Origin: Marinoscillum sp. 108
GTDB lineage: Bacteria; Bacteroidota; Bacteroidia; Cytophagales; Cyclobacteriaceae
NCBI RefSeq assembly: GCF_902506655.1
Contig: NZ_LR734808.1
Span: 682,001-746,000, forward strand
Length of the DNA stretch: 64,000 nt
Direction: 5' to 3'
The notes under the pieces are model-generated. The model was not told the DNA's origin and did not search any database. It worked only from the letters and a program-made list of their open reading frames with translations. The position numbers were made by a program, and so were the translations under genes. Positions within the stretch are counted from its first letter, which is position 1. Every line of letters starts with the position of its first letter. Below are positions 42,962 to 52,843 of this stretch, in pieces.

Positions 42962-43927
42962 TCAAACAGGCTGGTAATTGATCATCCAGTTGATGCCGTA
43001 CTTGTCCTGAAATGACCCGAAGTACGCACCCCAGAACATATCTTTCATGCCCATCTCCACTTCGCCTCCTGCTGACAGCTCGTTGAAAAGCCGGTCGGCT
43101 TCTTCTTTGGAGTCAGGTTCCAGGTGGATGTGCATGTTATTGCCGGCGTTTACTTTGAATCCCATGCTCTCCGGAGCATCTGTCGCCATCAGTCGGTGAC
43201 CACCCAATATCGTCAACTCCACGTGGATGATCAGTTTCTTGGTGGCCTCATCCATTGGGGGCTGGCCCGGGAAACTAAAATCTTCGAATCGCTGTAATCC
43301 GCGTCCGGTAAACTCTCCTCCAAACACTTTTTGATAGAACCGGAAGACCTCTTCTGTATTTCCGGGGAAGTTCAGATAGGTGGCTACACCAGCCTTGTTG
43401 GTGACCTTGTTTTCCTTGCGTAGTTTGAACTGTGTACTGATGTAGTAATCCAGGTTTTCCATGCCCATGGCCAATCCTTCTTTGAAGCCCATTTCTACAA
43501 TTTTTTCCAGGTCTTCGAGGCTTTTATAGGTGATGGTGATAGTCACCAATGTGCTGTCACCTTCGAAATCTGCGAAGACATTGTGCCAGTGAGAGCCCGG
43601 ATGGATGTTATTGATCTTCCCATCACTGTCACAAAAAGCGTCCGTTGCTTCATAGCTTTCCTGGGGGTTCACACTGCTGTAGTCTGCCCGGCACCAGTGG
43701 ATGTCGCCCTTAGGTCCTTCCATGTAATACAGCCAATATCCACCTTCCCTGAAGTCCATGGTCTTGGTGTTGCATTTGTAGGGTTTGGGCGCCCACCACT
43801 GGTCGAGGATCTCGGCGGTGGTCCAGGCTTTCCAGACCACATCACGTGGTGCATCAAACTGGCGCTTTATGTGCATGGTGTTGTTGGACTTATCCACGGT
43901 AAAGTCCATGAAAAGAGTAGGGTTCAT
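42962..43927 (-). CDS. SRPBCC (AHSA1-like) - VOC glyoxalase fusion protein
   Basis: 321 residues. Residues 1-~165 are an AHSA1-type START/Bet v1-like domain: IKRQFDAPRDVVWKAWTTAEILDQWWAP opens it and GFKEGLAMGMENLDYYI closes it. Residues ~175-321 are a PhnB-like VOC domain: GVATYLNFPGNTEEVFRFYQKVFGG, DATDAPES-type strand and a final WGAYFGSFQDKYGINWMINY. The two domains are normally separate genes in many bacteria. The ArsR-type regulator gene lies 23 bases upstream in the same direction, the usual partner of AHSA1 genes. Ligands unknown. Confidence 0.9.
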   Translation of the reverse strand: MNPTLFMDFTVDKSNNTMHIKRQFDAPRDVVWKAWTTAEILDQWWAPKPYKCNTKTMDFREGGYWLYYMEGPKGDIHWCRADYSSVNPQESYEATDAFCDSDGKINNIHPGSHWHNVFADFEGDSTLVTITITYKSLEDLEKIVEMGFKEGLAMGMENLDYYISTQFKLRKENKVTNKAGVATYLNFPGNTEEVFRFYQKVFGGEFTGRGLQRFEDFSFPGQPPMDEATKKLIIHVELTILGGHRLMATDAPESMGFKVNAGNNMHIHLEPDSKEEADRLFNELSAGGEVEMGMKDMFWGAYFGSFQDKYGINWMINYQPV

Positions 43928-43950
43928 TTGTTTTAATGTTTGGTGTTCAA

Positions 43951-44295
43951 TTAATTTTTGTTGCTTTTGAGTTGAGCCAGGTATTGATCCAGGTTGTCAA
44001 ATCGGTTTTCCATGATTTGCCTGAACTGCTCCAGCCATTTTTCTATGTCTTTCATCTTGTTCACATTGAGGTGGTAGTGAATTTCTCTTCCTTGCTGCTC
44101 CTGCGTGACCACTTCGCATTCCACCAGCACTTTGAGGTGCTTGGATACTGCCTGTCGGCTGGTGTCGAAGTGCTCCGCAATGGCATTGGGTGTCAGGGCG
44201 CTCACCGCCAGCAAGAAAATGATGGCCCTGCGTGTAGGGTCTGCGATGGCCTGGAAAACATCGCGTCGTGTAGATTTATGCTTATCTGCTACCAT
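43951..44295 (-). CDS. ArsR-family HTH transcriptional regulator
   Basis: 114 residues from ATG 44295; the frame is open to 44331 but the family N-terminus (DVFQAIADPTRRAII) fits the later start. Winged helix with ALTPNAIAEHFDTSRQAVSKHLKVL as recognition region and the wing VTQEQQGREIHYHLN. No cysteine metal site of the CxC type is present, so it belongs to the autorepressor group paired with SRPBCC proteins. It heads a two-gene operon with the fusion protein downstream. Confidence 0.92.
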   Translation of the reverse strand: MVADKHKSTRRDVFQAIADPTRRAIIFLLAVSALTPNAIAEHFDTSRQAVSKHLKVLVECEVVTQEQQGREIHYHLNVNKMKDIEKWLEQFRQIMENRFDNLDQYLAQLKSNKN

Positions 44296-44420
44296 ATGGT
44301 TGCTAATATACGTGCAACTTTTTGGTTGCACAAATAATGGGAGAGATTTTATTTAAAGACAAGCCAGAATCAACCGCGCTAAATAGGAGAGGCGTATCAC
44401 TTTTGAGGGTCCTGTCTCAA

Positions 44421-47400
44421 CTAGTTTTGCTCGCTGCCATAGGTGGAAGGGGAGCAATGAAACATTTCCTGAAACGATTTGTAGAAGTAAGACCGGCTAT
44501 TGAAGCCCGTCATATAGATAATTTCGGATACGTTGTACTCTGAGTTGGTTAGCAAAAAAGCTGCTTTCTTGAGCCGGTACTGATTGATCAGTGCGTGTGG
44601 TGTTTGTCCCGTAAGGGCCCTCACTTTCTTATAGAGAGAGGTTTTGCTCATCCCCAGGTGGTTGGCGAGGTGCTGTGCATCCAGTTGAGGATCATTCATC
44701 TGATCTTTGATAAACTGATCCATGAGTTGGAAAAATTCATCGTCTTTGGCACCTATCCCAAACGAGGCAAACTCCTTTTCATGAGGGGTGTAAGCATCAA
44801 ATTTCTTTTTAAGCACTTCGCGGGTGCTGATGAGCTTTTCGATCCTGACCTTCAGGTGATCGGGATGAAAGGGCTTGGGAATGTAAGCGTCTGCTCCGGC
44901 TTGCAGGCCTTCTATGCGTTCCTCCATTTGTCCCTTGGCCGTGAGCAGGATGACCGGAACGTGGCTGATTTCTATTTTCGTTTTGATGGCTTCACAGAGT
45001 TCGTAGCCACTCATCTCTGGCATGATCACATCACTGATCACCAGGTCAATTTTCCGGCTGGCCAGGATGCTGAGGGCTTCTTTTGCCCTGGTGCAGGAGG
45101 TGACGTTGTATTGATGTGAGAGCAGGTCTTTCAGCAGGTTCAGAATCTGTACGTTATCATCTACGATCAGCAGGTTATGCTCGTGGCGCTCCAGACTGAT
45201 GTTGATCAATTCCTGATCGAGGCTGTCTTTATGATAAAATTCGGCCTGTACGTGTTCATGGAGGCGGGTAAGCATGGCATGGTCGACCGTGTCCTCTGCC
45301 ACTTGCTCTTGTGTCGGCAGGCTGGCAGGAAGCCAAAAGGTAAAGTCGGTGCCTTCGCCAGGCTGACTTTGGACAGAAATGTCGCCATGGTGAAGGTTGA
45401 TCAGCTTTTTGGTCAGGGACAGACCTATGCCCACACTGTTGGTGCTTCCTTCCTCTTTCTCATGATGCAGGCTGGTAAACCGCTCAAACACGCGGGCAAG
45501 CTCATGCTCCTGAATGCCCATGCCATTGTCCTTGACACTGAAGTAGATTTTCTCTTGCTCGGCCCATAGTTTAATGGCTACTTTACCACCCCGATCCGTG
45601 TATTTGAGTGCGTTACTCACCAGGTTGATAAGGATTTTCTCCAAAATATCCGAGTCTACCTGAGCATAGAGCTCCTCGGGTGCTTCATAGGTAAGAATGA
45701 TCTCTTTTTCCAGTGCATACTGCCTGAAGGATTGCAACAGCTCTTCGGCAAAAGCAATGATGTTGATGGCGCGAATGTTCAGTTGTTCCTTGCCCATCTC
45801 CACTTTTCTGAACTGGATGAGTTCCTGAATGAGCTTTTGTAGCCGCAGGGAGTTTCGGTAGATGGTTTGGATGGGCGTGTGGAGTGCCGGTTTCTCTTTG
45901 GTCTTCTCCAGCAGGGAGACTGCTGGTCCCAGGATCAGTGTGAGCGGAGTCCGAAACTCATGGGCTATGTCAGTGAAAAATTCCAGTTTGTATTTTTGGA
46001 TGGATTCAGCTTGTTCTTTTTTCAGGCGTTCTATTTCCAGGGCCTTTTTGCGCTTCGATCGATTCCTTGATAGCTGTATCAGCCCAATTTGGGACAAGAC
46101 CGCCATAATCACATAAATGGTATAAGCCGTATTGGTAGCCCAAAAGGGCGGATCAATGGTAATGAGTACCGTACGCTCATGTGGGTTCCAATCTCCGTTT
46201 TCATTGGAGTTGTTCAAATGGAGTTGGTATTCCCCCGGAGGAATGTTGGTCAGGTTGATCATGGATTGTTTGCCAATGATGTTCCAATCATTGTCGAAGC
46301 CCTCCAGAAAATAACGGTAGCTACATCGCTGCTTATGCCAGTAATCCAGGGTAGTGAACCTGAGGCTGAGAAAATTCTGGTCATAATTGAGGTGAATTTC
46401 CTTCTGCAGATCAATATGAGTCTGTAAAATGCCCGTGCTGTCGCCTGGGGCAATGCGCACATTGGATACCAGTAAGTCCGTGATGGCCAGGCGAGGGAAA
46501 GCCGTGCTGGTATCCGTCTTGTTTGGATCCACAATGTCGATGCCTTTGGTGCCTCCGAAATAGAGCTGATGGTTTCCTTTCAGCTGAAAATAGGCTCCAT
46601 CGGTGTATTCGTAGTTCAGCAGACCATCTGTCCAGTTGAAGTTCTTGAAAGTATTGGCATTGGGCGAAAAGGCAAAAAGGCCATTGTTGCTGGACAGCCA
46701 GAGTCTGCCGGACTGGTCCTGTAATATTCCGTGAATGGTGTTGTTGGCCAGTCCGTCACTTTGGGTGTATTGATCTACCGTGAAATTACTCAGGTTCACC
46801 TGATTAAGTCCACCGCTGGTACCTACCCAGAGCTTGTTTTGTTGGTCGATGTACAGGCTCAGGATGTCGTTGTTACTCAGGGCATACCGACTGGTTTCGT
46901 CAGCTTGCAGGTTGTGGGTAAACTTTCGGGTGAGGGTGTTGTAGCGATACAGGCCTCCGTTTCGTGTGCCAAACCACAGGATGTTGGGTTCTTCTGAGGT
47001 AATGGTGTAGACGATATTACTTCGGATAGAGATTTCACCGGGAGTGTTCTTTTGGTCAGGAGAGATACTATAAGATTCGTTTAGCCGATATGCTCCGGTA
47101 CTGGTTTTCTCAATATCCATATAGATAATGCCATACCCACTGGTGCCCAGCCACAAATGTCCATAGGCATCGAAGAATACCTTGTATACCGATCCGAAAT
47201 AGAGGTCTTCCGGCTGATTGGTAAAGTCCCGGGGGAAATGAAGGATCCGGCCCGTGCGCTGCTCGATCATGTCCACACCCTCACTATCCAGCCCAAGCCA
47301 GATATTGCCATGTTTGTCAGGAGTGATGGAAAGCACAGTATTACCGTTGAGCCCGTTGCTTTTATTTAGCACCCTGGTTTCGCTTCGGTCTGGTGAGATG

Positions 47401-48542
47401 ATGTTGAGTCCACCGCTTCTTGTGCCGGCGTAGAGCTGATTGTTCGGGTCGATGTAAATCGATCTCACAATGCTATTAGAAAGCTTTCCATCAGCAGGGC
47501 TGCCTTCACTAATGGGATAAAATGAGCGCTCTTTGGTGAGGTATTTGTAAACCCCGTCACCGTCGGTACCCAGCCACAGGATGCCTTGCTTGGAGGTGTG
47601 AAGGGAGAAAATTTTCAACTTTCGCTTACTGAGGCTGGGGATCATCCCGCTGAGCGAACGGTGTGTGATCTGATCATCGGCCAGACTGACTTCCAGCAGC
47701 TGACCATCATCCGTACCTAGCAGCAGCCGGTTGCCATCACTACTGCTGCCTACCCCTGTTATCTGTGCAGATTGGGTATTGATCTCAAATGAATTCGCGA
47801 CCCGATTCTGATACAATTCTTTGATGATGAGTCGATCTATGGACGGCTGATAGAGGTAGAAGTAGCGCTGGTTGAGGCTCACAAACTGGTGAAACCAAAC
47901 CTTGGGTGACCACTCCAGATCGTAACTCACCACAGGCTTTCCATAAGTGTGCGAGTACAGTTTGCCTTCACCATTTGATAAGTAAAGTGTGTTTTGAAAA
48001 GCGCCAACACTGTGGATGTTTTGTCCTACTTGCTCATCAATGGCTATTTTCTCGAAGCGATCGGCTTGCTGGTTGTATTGGGCCACGCCCCAGCCTACAA
48101 GACTTATGTACAAGGTGGAGTCTTCGGATAAGGTGGCTTTCAGGTTATTTTCAAGAAAAGGCAGGTCCTTGAGGTCATTGAAGTAGCGGTGAAAGTGATC
48201 CAGTTGATGATCGTACCGATTGATGCCATCATGGGTGACAATCCACAGGTTGCCAAATTTGTCTTCCAGGATTTGCCGAACCACGTTGTTGCTAAGGGAG
48301 TGCTCATCTTCTGCAATAGGTTTGTAGCTGATGATTTCATTCCCATCATAGCGATTGAGGCCATCCCACGTACCAAACCATACATAGTCCAGATGATCCA
48401 TGTAGATGGCGTTGATGGCGCTATTGGATAGTCCCGATTTCTTGTCTACATGTTGCAGTGGCCATTCCGTTTGACCCTTGGTTTCGAGACCAAAGATCAG
48501 GACCAGCATCAAGCCAAGGGTTAGATGTTTCGTCTTTCGCAT
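44421..48542 (-). CDS. Hybrid two-component system sensor-regulator (HTCS) of the PUL
   Basis: 1373 residues from ATG 48542, where a signal peptide (HLTLGLMLVLIFGLETKG) begins; the frame is open to 48668 but that part lacks coding character. Order: two beta-propellers of Reg_prop repeats (~25-690, many WFGTWDG/WVGTSGG motifs), a Y_Y_Y domain (~700-775), one TM helix (~785-805), HisKA with DIAHEFRTPLTLILGP, HATPase with NLVSNALKYTDRGG and GIGLSLTKKL, a receiver with LLIVDDN and DVIMPEMSGYE, and a C-terminal AraC HTH. HTCS proteins bind the oligosaccharide in the periplasm and activate the adjacent PUL, here divergent at 48736. Confidence 0.95.
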   Translation of the reverse strand: MRKTKHLTLGLMLVLIFGLETKGQTEWPLQHVDKKSGLSNSAINAIYMDHLDYVWFGTWDGLNRYDGNEIISYKPIAEDEHSLSNNVVRQILEDKFGNLWIVTHDGINRYDHQLDHFHRYFNDLKDLPFLENNLKATLSEDSTLYISLVGWGVAQYNQQADRFEKIAIDEQVGQNIHSVGAFQNTLYLSNGEGKLYSHTYGKPVVSYDLEWSPKVWFHQFVSLNQRYFYLYQPSIDRLIIKELYQNRVANSFEINTQSAQITGVGSSSDGNRLLLGTDDGQLLEVSLADDQITHRSLSGMIPSLSKRKLKIFSLHTSKQGILWLGTDGDGVYKYLTKERSFYPISEGSPADGKLSNSIVRSIYIDPNNQLYAGTRSGGLNIISPDRSETRVLNKSNGLNGNTVLSITPDKHGNIWLGLDSEGVDMIEQRTGRILHFPRDFTNQPEDLYFGSVYKVFFDAYGHLWLGTSGYGIIYMDIEKTSTGAYRLNESYSISPDQKNTPGEISIRSNIVYTITSEEPNILWFGTRNGGLYRYNTLTRKFTHNLQADETSRYALSNNDILSLYIDQQNKLWVGTSGGLNQVNLSNFTVDQYTQSDGLANNTIHGILQDQSGRLWLSSNNGLFAFSPNANTFKNFNWTDGLLNYEYTDGAYFQLKGNHQLYFGGTKGIDIVDPNKTDTSTAFPRLAITDLLVSNVRIAPGDSTGILQTHIDLQKEIHLNYDQNFLSLRFTTLDYWHKQRCSYRYFLEGFDNDWNIIGKQSMINLTNIPPGEYQLHLNNSNENGDWNPHERTVLITIDPPFWATNTAYTIYVIMAVLSQIGLIQLSRNRSKRKKALEIERLKKEQAESIQKYKLEFFTDIAHEFRTPLTLILGPAVSLLEKTKEKPALHTPIQTIYRNSLRLQKLIQELIQFRKVEMGKEQLNIRAINIIAFAEELLQSFRQYALEKEIILTYEAPEELYAQVDSDILEKILINLVSNALKYTDRGGKVAIKLWAEQEKIYFSVKDNGMGIQEHELARVFERFTSLHHEKEEGSTNSVGIGLSLTKKLINLHHGDISVQSQPGEGTDFTFWLPASLPTQEQVAEDTVDHAMLTRLHEHVQAEFYHKDSLDQELINISLERHEHNLLIVDDNVQILNLLKDLLSHQYNVTSCTRAKEALSILASRKIDLVISDVIMPEMSGYELCEAIKTKIEISHVPVILLTAKGQMEERIEGLQAGADAYIPKPFHPDHLKVRIEKLISTREVLKKKFDAYTPHEKEFASFGIGAKDDEFFQLMDQFIKDQMNDPQLDAQHLANHLGMSKTSLYKKVRALTGQTPHALINQYRLKKAAFLLTNSEYNVSEIIYMTGFNSRSYFYKSFQEMFHCSPSTYGSEQN

Positions 48543-48567
48543 ACCTTCTGTCCTCCCCAGTATATTT

Positions 48568-48647
48568 TGTGTCCAAAATAGTAAGAAAAAACCGCTTTGG
48601 AGTGCACTTGCACCATAGTAAACACAATATGAACCATAGAGGACACA
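48568..48647. promoter_or_regulatory. Divergent PUL promoter region with two inverted repeats
   Basis: The 193-base gap between HTCS and GH130 contains half-sites TGTGTCC (48568-48574) and GGACACA (48641-48647) in inverted orientation, and between them GTGCA-CT-TGCAC (48602-48613). These are candidate sites for the HTCS output domain. Symmetry is seen, binding is inferred. Confidence 0.35.
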
Positions 48648-48735
48648 TCCCAAATTCCTTATTATCAATTTGGCAAAGAATACGATCCTAAAGACGTCAT
48701 TACTGGATCATTGGCAATAATTCATTTAAAAAATT

Positions 48736-49782
48736 ATGGATATAACAAACAGGTTCTCTGAGAATCCCATCCTGACACCTAAAATGGTGAAACCCAGCAC
48801 TCCATCCGTAGGGATAGAGTGCTTGCTGAACCCCGGAGTATTCCGGTTTCAGGGTAAGGTGTGGCTTCTCGTGCGTGTGGCAGAGCGACCAGAACAGCAG
48901 GAGGGTACCACCACCTTGCCTATTTATAACCAGGCTGGTCAGTTGGAGTTGATGACCTTTAGAAATGACGATCCTAAGTTTGATGATAGTGACAAACGAG
49001 TATTTGAGTATGATGGAGCTCATTACCTATCCACCCTTTCACACCTAAGGCTTCTATCGAGTCATGATGGTATTCACTTCTCAGAGGATCCTGAATATGG
49101 ACCCATTTTCCCGCTAGGTGAGCAGGAAACTTTCGGGATAGAAGATTGCCGGGTGTCGCAGATCGGTGATACCTACTATCTCACATATACCAAAGTATCA
49201 CCTACAGGAGTTGGGGTGGGCCTTATTACTACCACGGACTGGAAACACTTTGACAGAAAGGGAATGATTTTCCCCGCTCATAATAAGGATTGTGCATTGT
49301 TCGAAGAGCGCATCGGGGGCAAATATTTCGCCTTGCACAGGCCAAGTAGCCCTAGTATAGGCGGCAATTACATCTGGATCGCTCAGTCCCCGGATCTCGA
49401 GCACTGGGGGCATCATCAGTGCATAGCGACCACTCGGGCGGGATACTGGGACAGTGCCCGGGTAGGAGCTGGCGCAGCACCCATTAAAACAGAAGCTGGC
49501 TGGCTGGAAATCTATCACGGAGCTAACGAGAACCATCGCTATTGTCTGGGGGCTCTATTGCTGGATCTCCAGGATCCTGGTCGGGTGTTGGCCAGGAGTG
49601 AAGAGCCCATTATGGAGCCGGTGGCCGGGTATGAGCAAACGGGCTTTTTTGGGAACGTGGTATTCACCAATGGCCACCTGGTGGAGGGTGATACGGTGAC
49701 GATCTACTATGGTGCCAGTGATGAAGTGATTTGTGGCGCACAATTGTCAATTAAAGAAGTATTAAAATCATTGGGAAGGTAG
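48736..49782 (+). CDS. GH130 beta-mannoside phosphorylase or hydrolase
   Basis: 348 residues, typical GH130 length, five-bladed propeller family. Visible hallmarks: NPILTP near the N-terminus, RVAERP, ETFGIEDCRVSQIGDTYYLTYT with the catalytic Asp, HNKDCALFEERIGGKYFALHRP, the WDSARVGAGAAPIKTEAGWLEIYHGA stretch and ARSEEPIMEPVAGYEQTGFFGNVVFTNG. GH130 enzymes phosphorolyse or hydrolyse beta-mannosides (beta-1,4 or beta-1,2); which one cannot be settled by eye. No signal peptide, so it works in the cytoplasm on sugars brought in by the MFS permease encoded one base downstream. First gene of the PUL operon. Confidence 0.92.
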   Translation: MDITNRFSENPILTPKMVKPSTPSVGIECLLNPGVFRFQGKVWLLVRVAERPEQQEGTTTLPIYNQAGQLELMTFRNDDPKFDDSDKRVFEYDGAHYLSTLSHLRLLSSHDGIHFSEDPEYGPIFPLGEQETFGIEDCRVSQIGDTYYLTYTKVSPTGVGVGLITTTDWKHFDRKGMIFPAHNKDCALFEERIGGKYFALHRPSSPSIGGNYIWIAQSPDLEHWGHHQCIATTRAGYWDSARVGAGAAPIKTEAGWLEIYHGANENHRYCLGALLLDLQDPGRVLARSEEPIMEPVAGYEQTGFFGNVVFTNGHLVEGDTVTIYYGASDEVICGAQLSIKEVLKSLGR

Positions 49783-49783
49783 T

Positions 49784-51103
49784 ATGAAAGGGTTATTTAA
49801 GATATTAGAAAAGCCGGTACGGGAGTTTGCGTTCTTCAAAGAGCAACCTAAAGCGATGCGGGTATTACTCTCCACCAACATGATCTATGCGTTCGTGTTG
49901 CCGGTAATAGAGATTTTTGTGGGTGCTTACATCATGCGCAGTTCGGATGATCCAAAAATTGTAGCCCTCTATCAGCTCACCGTTTACACCGGTATCCCGT
50001 TTACCTTTCTGGTGAATGGATATTTGCTCAGATGGTTTCGCATTAGCAACCTCTATAGCTTCGGTATGCTCCTGAGCGGGATATCCATGTTTCTCATGAT
50101 GGGATTGGAGACCCTATCCTTTACAGGAGTCGGCGCTGCGGGTTTTTTGATGGGTGCTTCTTTTGGGTTTTTCTGGGCCAATAGAGATTACCTGGCTTTG
50201 GGAACCACCAAAGATCAAAACAGAAATTACTACTATGGATTGGAGACGTTTTTTTATACGCTCACGGCCATTATAGTCCCGCTGCTGGTGGGTTGGTTTC
50301 TGGGAGCCGCCAATCGAAATGGCTGGTTTGGGGGCAGCATGTCTGTCAGCTATCAGATGGTAACCGTCGTGGTGGTCATACTTACCATTCTGGCCAGTGT
50401 GGTTGTCCATAGGGATCGGTTTAAGAACCCCGAGCAAAATAGGTTTTTGTATTTCAGGTTTGATAAACTCTGGAATAAGCTCATGGGACTTGCGGGTCTC
50501 AAAGGGATGGTGCAGGGATACCTGGTGACCGCACCGGCCATTCTCATCATGAGGCTAGTGGGCGATGAAGGTTCGTTGGGTTTGATTCAGGGAGTGAGCG
50601 GGGCCTTCACGGCCATCATGCTCTATCTCATTGGGAGGATGACCAAACCGAAGCACAGGATTGCCATCCTCTCTGCCGGACTGATCATATTTACTTTTGG
50701 TACACTGGTGAACGGCTTGATGTTTTCTTCCGTGGGGGTGATGGTTTTTGTGCTTTGCAAAGTGCTTTTTCAGCCCCTGCATGACATTGCTTACTTCCCC
50801 ATCCAGATGCGAGTGATTGACGTGGTGTCGGCACGTGAAAAACGAAATGAATTCGCTTATATCTTCAACCATGAATTTGGGCTTTACCTCGGACGCTTTT
50901 TTGGATTGGGGTTGTTTATTGTCCTGGCCACCTATGTGTCTGAGACCTTTGCGCTGAAGTATTCACTGATCGTGGTGGCACTGCTGCAATTGCTGTCTAT
51001 CCCGCTGGCCAAACACATCACAAAGCAGGCGGATTTATATGAGCAATCTGAAGTGAAGACCGAAGTACAAGAAGAAATTCCATTGGCAGTAGCGATAAAA
51101 TAA
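49784..51103 (+). CDS. MFS oligosaccharide permease
   Basis: 439 residues with about twelve hydrophobic helices. The N-terminal part reads MRVLLSTNMIYAFVLPVIEIFVGAYIM, then FFWANRDYLALGTTKDQNRNYYYGLETFFYTL, a signature of a Bacteroidota MFS group found next to GH130 genes. It follows GH130 by one base and its stop overlaps the next start (TAATG). Likely imports the disaccharide or short oligosaccharide that GH130 then splits. Substrate is inferred from neighbours only. Confidence 0.88.
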   Translation: MKGLFKILEKPVREFAFFKEQPKAMRVLLSTNMIYAFVLPVIEIFVGAYIMRSSDDPKIVALYQLTVYTGIPFTFLVNGYLLRWFRISNLYSFGMLLSGISMFLMMGLETLSFTGVGAAGFLMGASFGFFWANRDYLALGTTKDQNRNYYYGLETFFYTLTAIIVPLLVGWFLGAANRNGWFGGSMSVSYQMVTVVVVILTILASVVVHRDRFKNPEQNRFLYFRFDKLWNKLMGLAGLKGMVQGYLVTAPAILIMRLVGDEGSLGLIQGVSGAFTAIMLYLIGRMTKPKHRIAILSAGLIIFTFGTLVNGLMFSSVGVMVFVLCKVLFQPLHDIAYFPIQMRVIDVVSAREKRNEFAYIFNHEFGLYLGRFFGLGLFIVLATYVSETFALKYSLIVVALLQLLSIPLAKHITKQADLYEQSEVKTEVQEEIPLAVAIK

Positions 51104-52824
51104 TGAACATGAAGAGTATCAAAATAACCGTATTAGTTCTATTGGTGGCTTTGGGCGGATGCCGTCCGGAGGTGAAAAAAGTGAGCCAGGTGGCTATCAG
51201 CAAGGTCAAAGACATGCCGAGCCAGCCAAGGCCTTACAAGCAGTTGAAATGGAGGGAGAAAGCCATCAATTTTGATCAGTACGTATTCGATAGCAACCAG
51301 CGTGGGGAGTTCATGCCGCTAATTTGGCTGGACTCCTCTAATCGAAATGTCGATCAAACAACTTTTGGTCTATATACGGTGATTGGCGATGTGCGCCAGG
51401 GGTATCAGGCTCACCCGGACTTTCATGAATCACTCACGTCACTGGGTGCACTGATGAGTGCCGGACTTTCTGGTATTGATAAAACCAATCAGAACGGTTT
51501 CAATTTTGTGAAAATGTCACAGAATTACTTCAATAGTGATACGGGATGGAATATCATGATGAACAACACCAATCCTGATGTCGCGATGCTCGGTGGTGGG
51601 TATGGACGGGACTGGTGGTACGATGTGTATCCCAATGTGCTGTACTATGCCGTGAGTCACCTTTTTCCGGGAGTAGAGGGTGCAGAAGAGATTCAGCGCT
51701 CCATCGCTGAGCAGTTCTTTAAAGCAGATTCTGTTCTCAACGGAAACTATGAATATTCTTATTTTGATTATGCAGCCATGCGTGGCGTTAATAACCACAT
51801 TCCACCCCAGGAGGATGCGGCAGCAGGACATGCCTATGTGTTATTGAGTGCCTATCAACAGTTTGGTGATGAAAAATACCTGGAGGGTGCCAAGTCGGCG
51901 ATCAGTGCGCTGGCTAATCAAACAGAGAGTCGGTTTTACGAAGTGTTGCTCCCATTTGGAGCCTATGTGGCGGCGCGTCTCAATGCGGAGCATGGTACTG
52001 AGTACGATGTGCTGCAGCTCCTCAACTGGTCGTTTGATGGATGCAAAGCGGGGAAAGGACGCACCGGCTGGGGCGTCATTGCTGATCAGTGGGGGCCTTA
52101 TGACGTTCATGGTTTGCAAGGGAGTATAATTGATGGGGGTGGCTACGCGTTTCTGATGAATACCCACAGCATGGCCTGGCCTTTGGTGCCGATGGTGAGG
52201 TATCAACCACAATATGCCAGAACTATCGGCAAATGGATGCTCAATGCTTCCAATTCAGCCAGGCTTTTTTACCCATACGAGATTGATGACAAACACCAGT
52301 GGTTGCCAAAAAAGAAAGGGCTGACCAAGAACGTTATTGCCTATGAGGGATTGAGAAAGGTGGATGCTTATGGCAAAGAAGAGCTGGCAGGAGTAGAACC
52401 GGTGGCTTTGGGAGATGGCCCAAACTGGGTACCCGGTCAGCCGGAAGAATCGATGTTTAGCCTCTACAGTTCGGCATACGCCGGAATCTACGGTGCCATC
52501 ATCAACGAGACCAATGTGGATCAGGTGCTTAGATTAAACTGCCTGGCCACTGACTTTTACAGAGCCGATGCTTATCCGACATATCTCTATTATAATCCTT
52601 ACCAACAAGCTCAGGAGATCAATTTTGAGTGGGATAATGAAGAGCCAGTGGATTTGTACGACGCACTTACACACACCAAAGTAGCAGCGGGTATTTCCGG
52701 GTACGGCAAGTTTACCATAGCCCCAGATGAGTCAGCGCTCATAGTGGTACTCCCACAGGGTGCAGAAGTGACAGAACAGGATGGAATTTATAGGTGCAAC
52801 GGAAAAATAGTGGCCTATCAGTGA
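51103..52824 (+). CDS. PUL lipoprotein with an alpha/alpha-toroid-like domain (candidate glycosidase/lyase)
   Basis: 573 residues. Lipoprotein signal with lipobox LGGC (Cys ~20). The mature protein begins with MPSQPRPYKQLKWREKA, then helical hairpins, RDWWYDVYPNVLYYA (~165-180), AAAGHAYVLLSAYQQFGDEKYLEGA, PFGAYVAARLNAEHGTEYD and WGVIADQWGPYDVHGLQG, followed by a small beta domain at the C-terminus (EEPVDLYDALTHTKV...SALIVVLPQG). This order recurs in the 1028-residue protein at 58609, so they are paralogous enzymes. Toroid fold plus PUL context suggests polysaccharide cleavage; I do not recognise a named GH or PL family. Conserved Asp/Glu candidates are in DWWY, NAE and WGxxDV. Confidence 0.8.
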   Translation: MNMKSIKITVLVLLVALGGCRPEVKKVSQVAISKVKDMPSQPRPYKQLKWREKAINFDQYVFDSNQRGEFMPLIWLDSSNRNVDQTTFGLYTVIGDVRQGYQAHPDFHESLTSLGALMSAGLSGIDKTNQNGFNFVKMSQNYFNSDTGWNIMMNNTNPDVAMLGGGYGRDWWYDVYPNVLYYAVSHLFPGVEGAEEIQRSIAEQFFKADSVLNGNYEYSYFDYAAMRGVNNHIPPQEDAAAGHAYVLLSAYQQFGDEKYLEGAKSAISALANQTESRFYEVLLPFGAYVAARLNAEHGTEYDVLQLLNWSFDGCKAGKGRTGWGVIADQWGPYDVHGLQGSIIDGGGYAFLMNTHSMAWPLVPMVRYQPQYARTIGKWMLNASNSARLFYPYEIDDKHQWLPKKKGLTKNVIAYEGLRKVDAYGKEELAGVEPVALGDGPNWVPGQPEESMFSLYSSAYAGIYGAIINETNVDQVLRLNCLATDFYRADAYPTYLYYNPYQQAQEINFEWDNEEPVDLYDALTHTKVAAGISGYGKFTIAPDESALIVVLPQGAEVTEQDGIYRCNGKIVAYQ

Positions 52825-52843
52825 TTTTGATAAAACCGATTAA

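Noticed and set aside
44595-45119. 174-residue frame antisense to the HTCS receiver and HTH region
   Set aside because: Lies wholly within the conserved output domains of the HTCS protein on the other strand.
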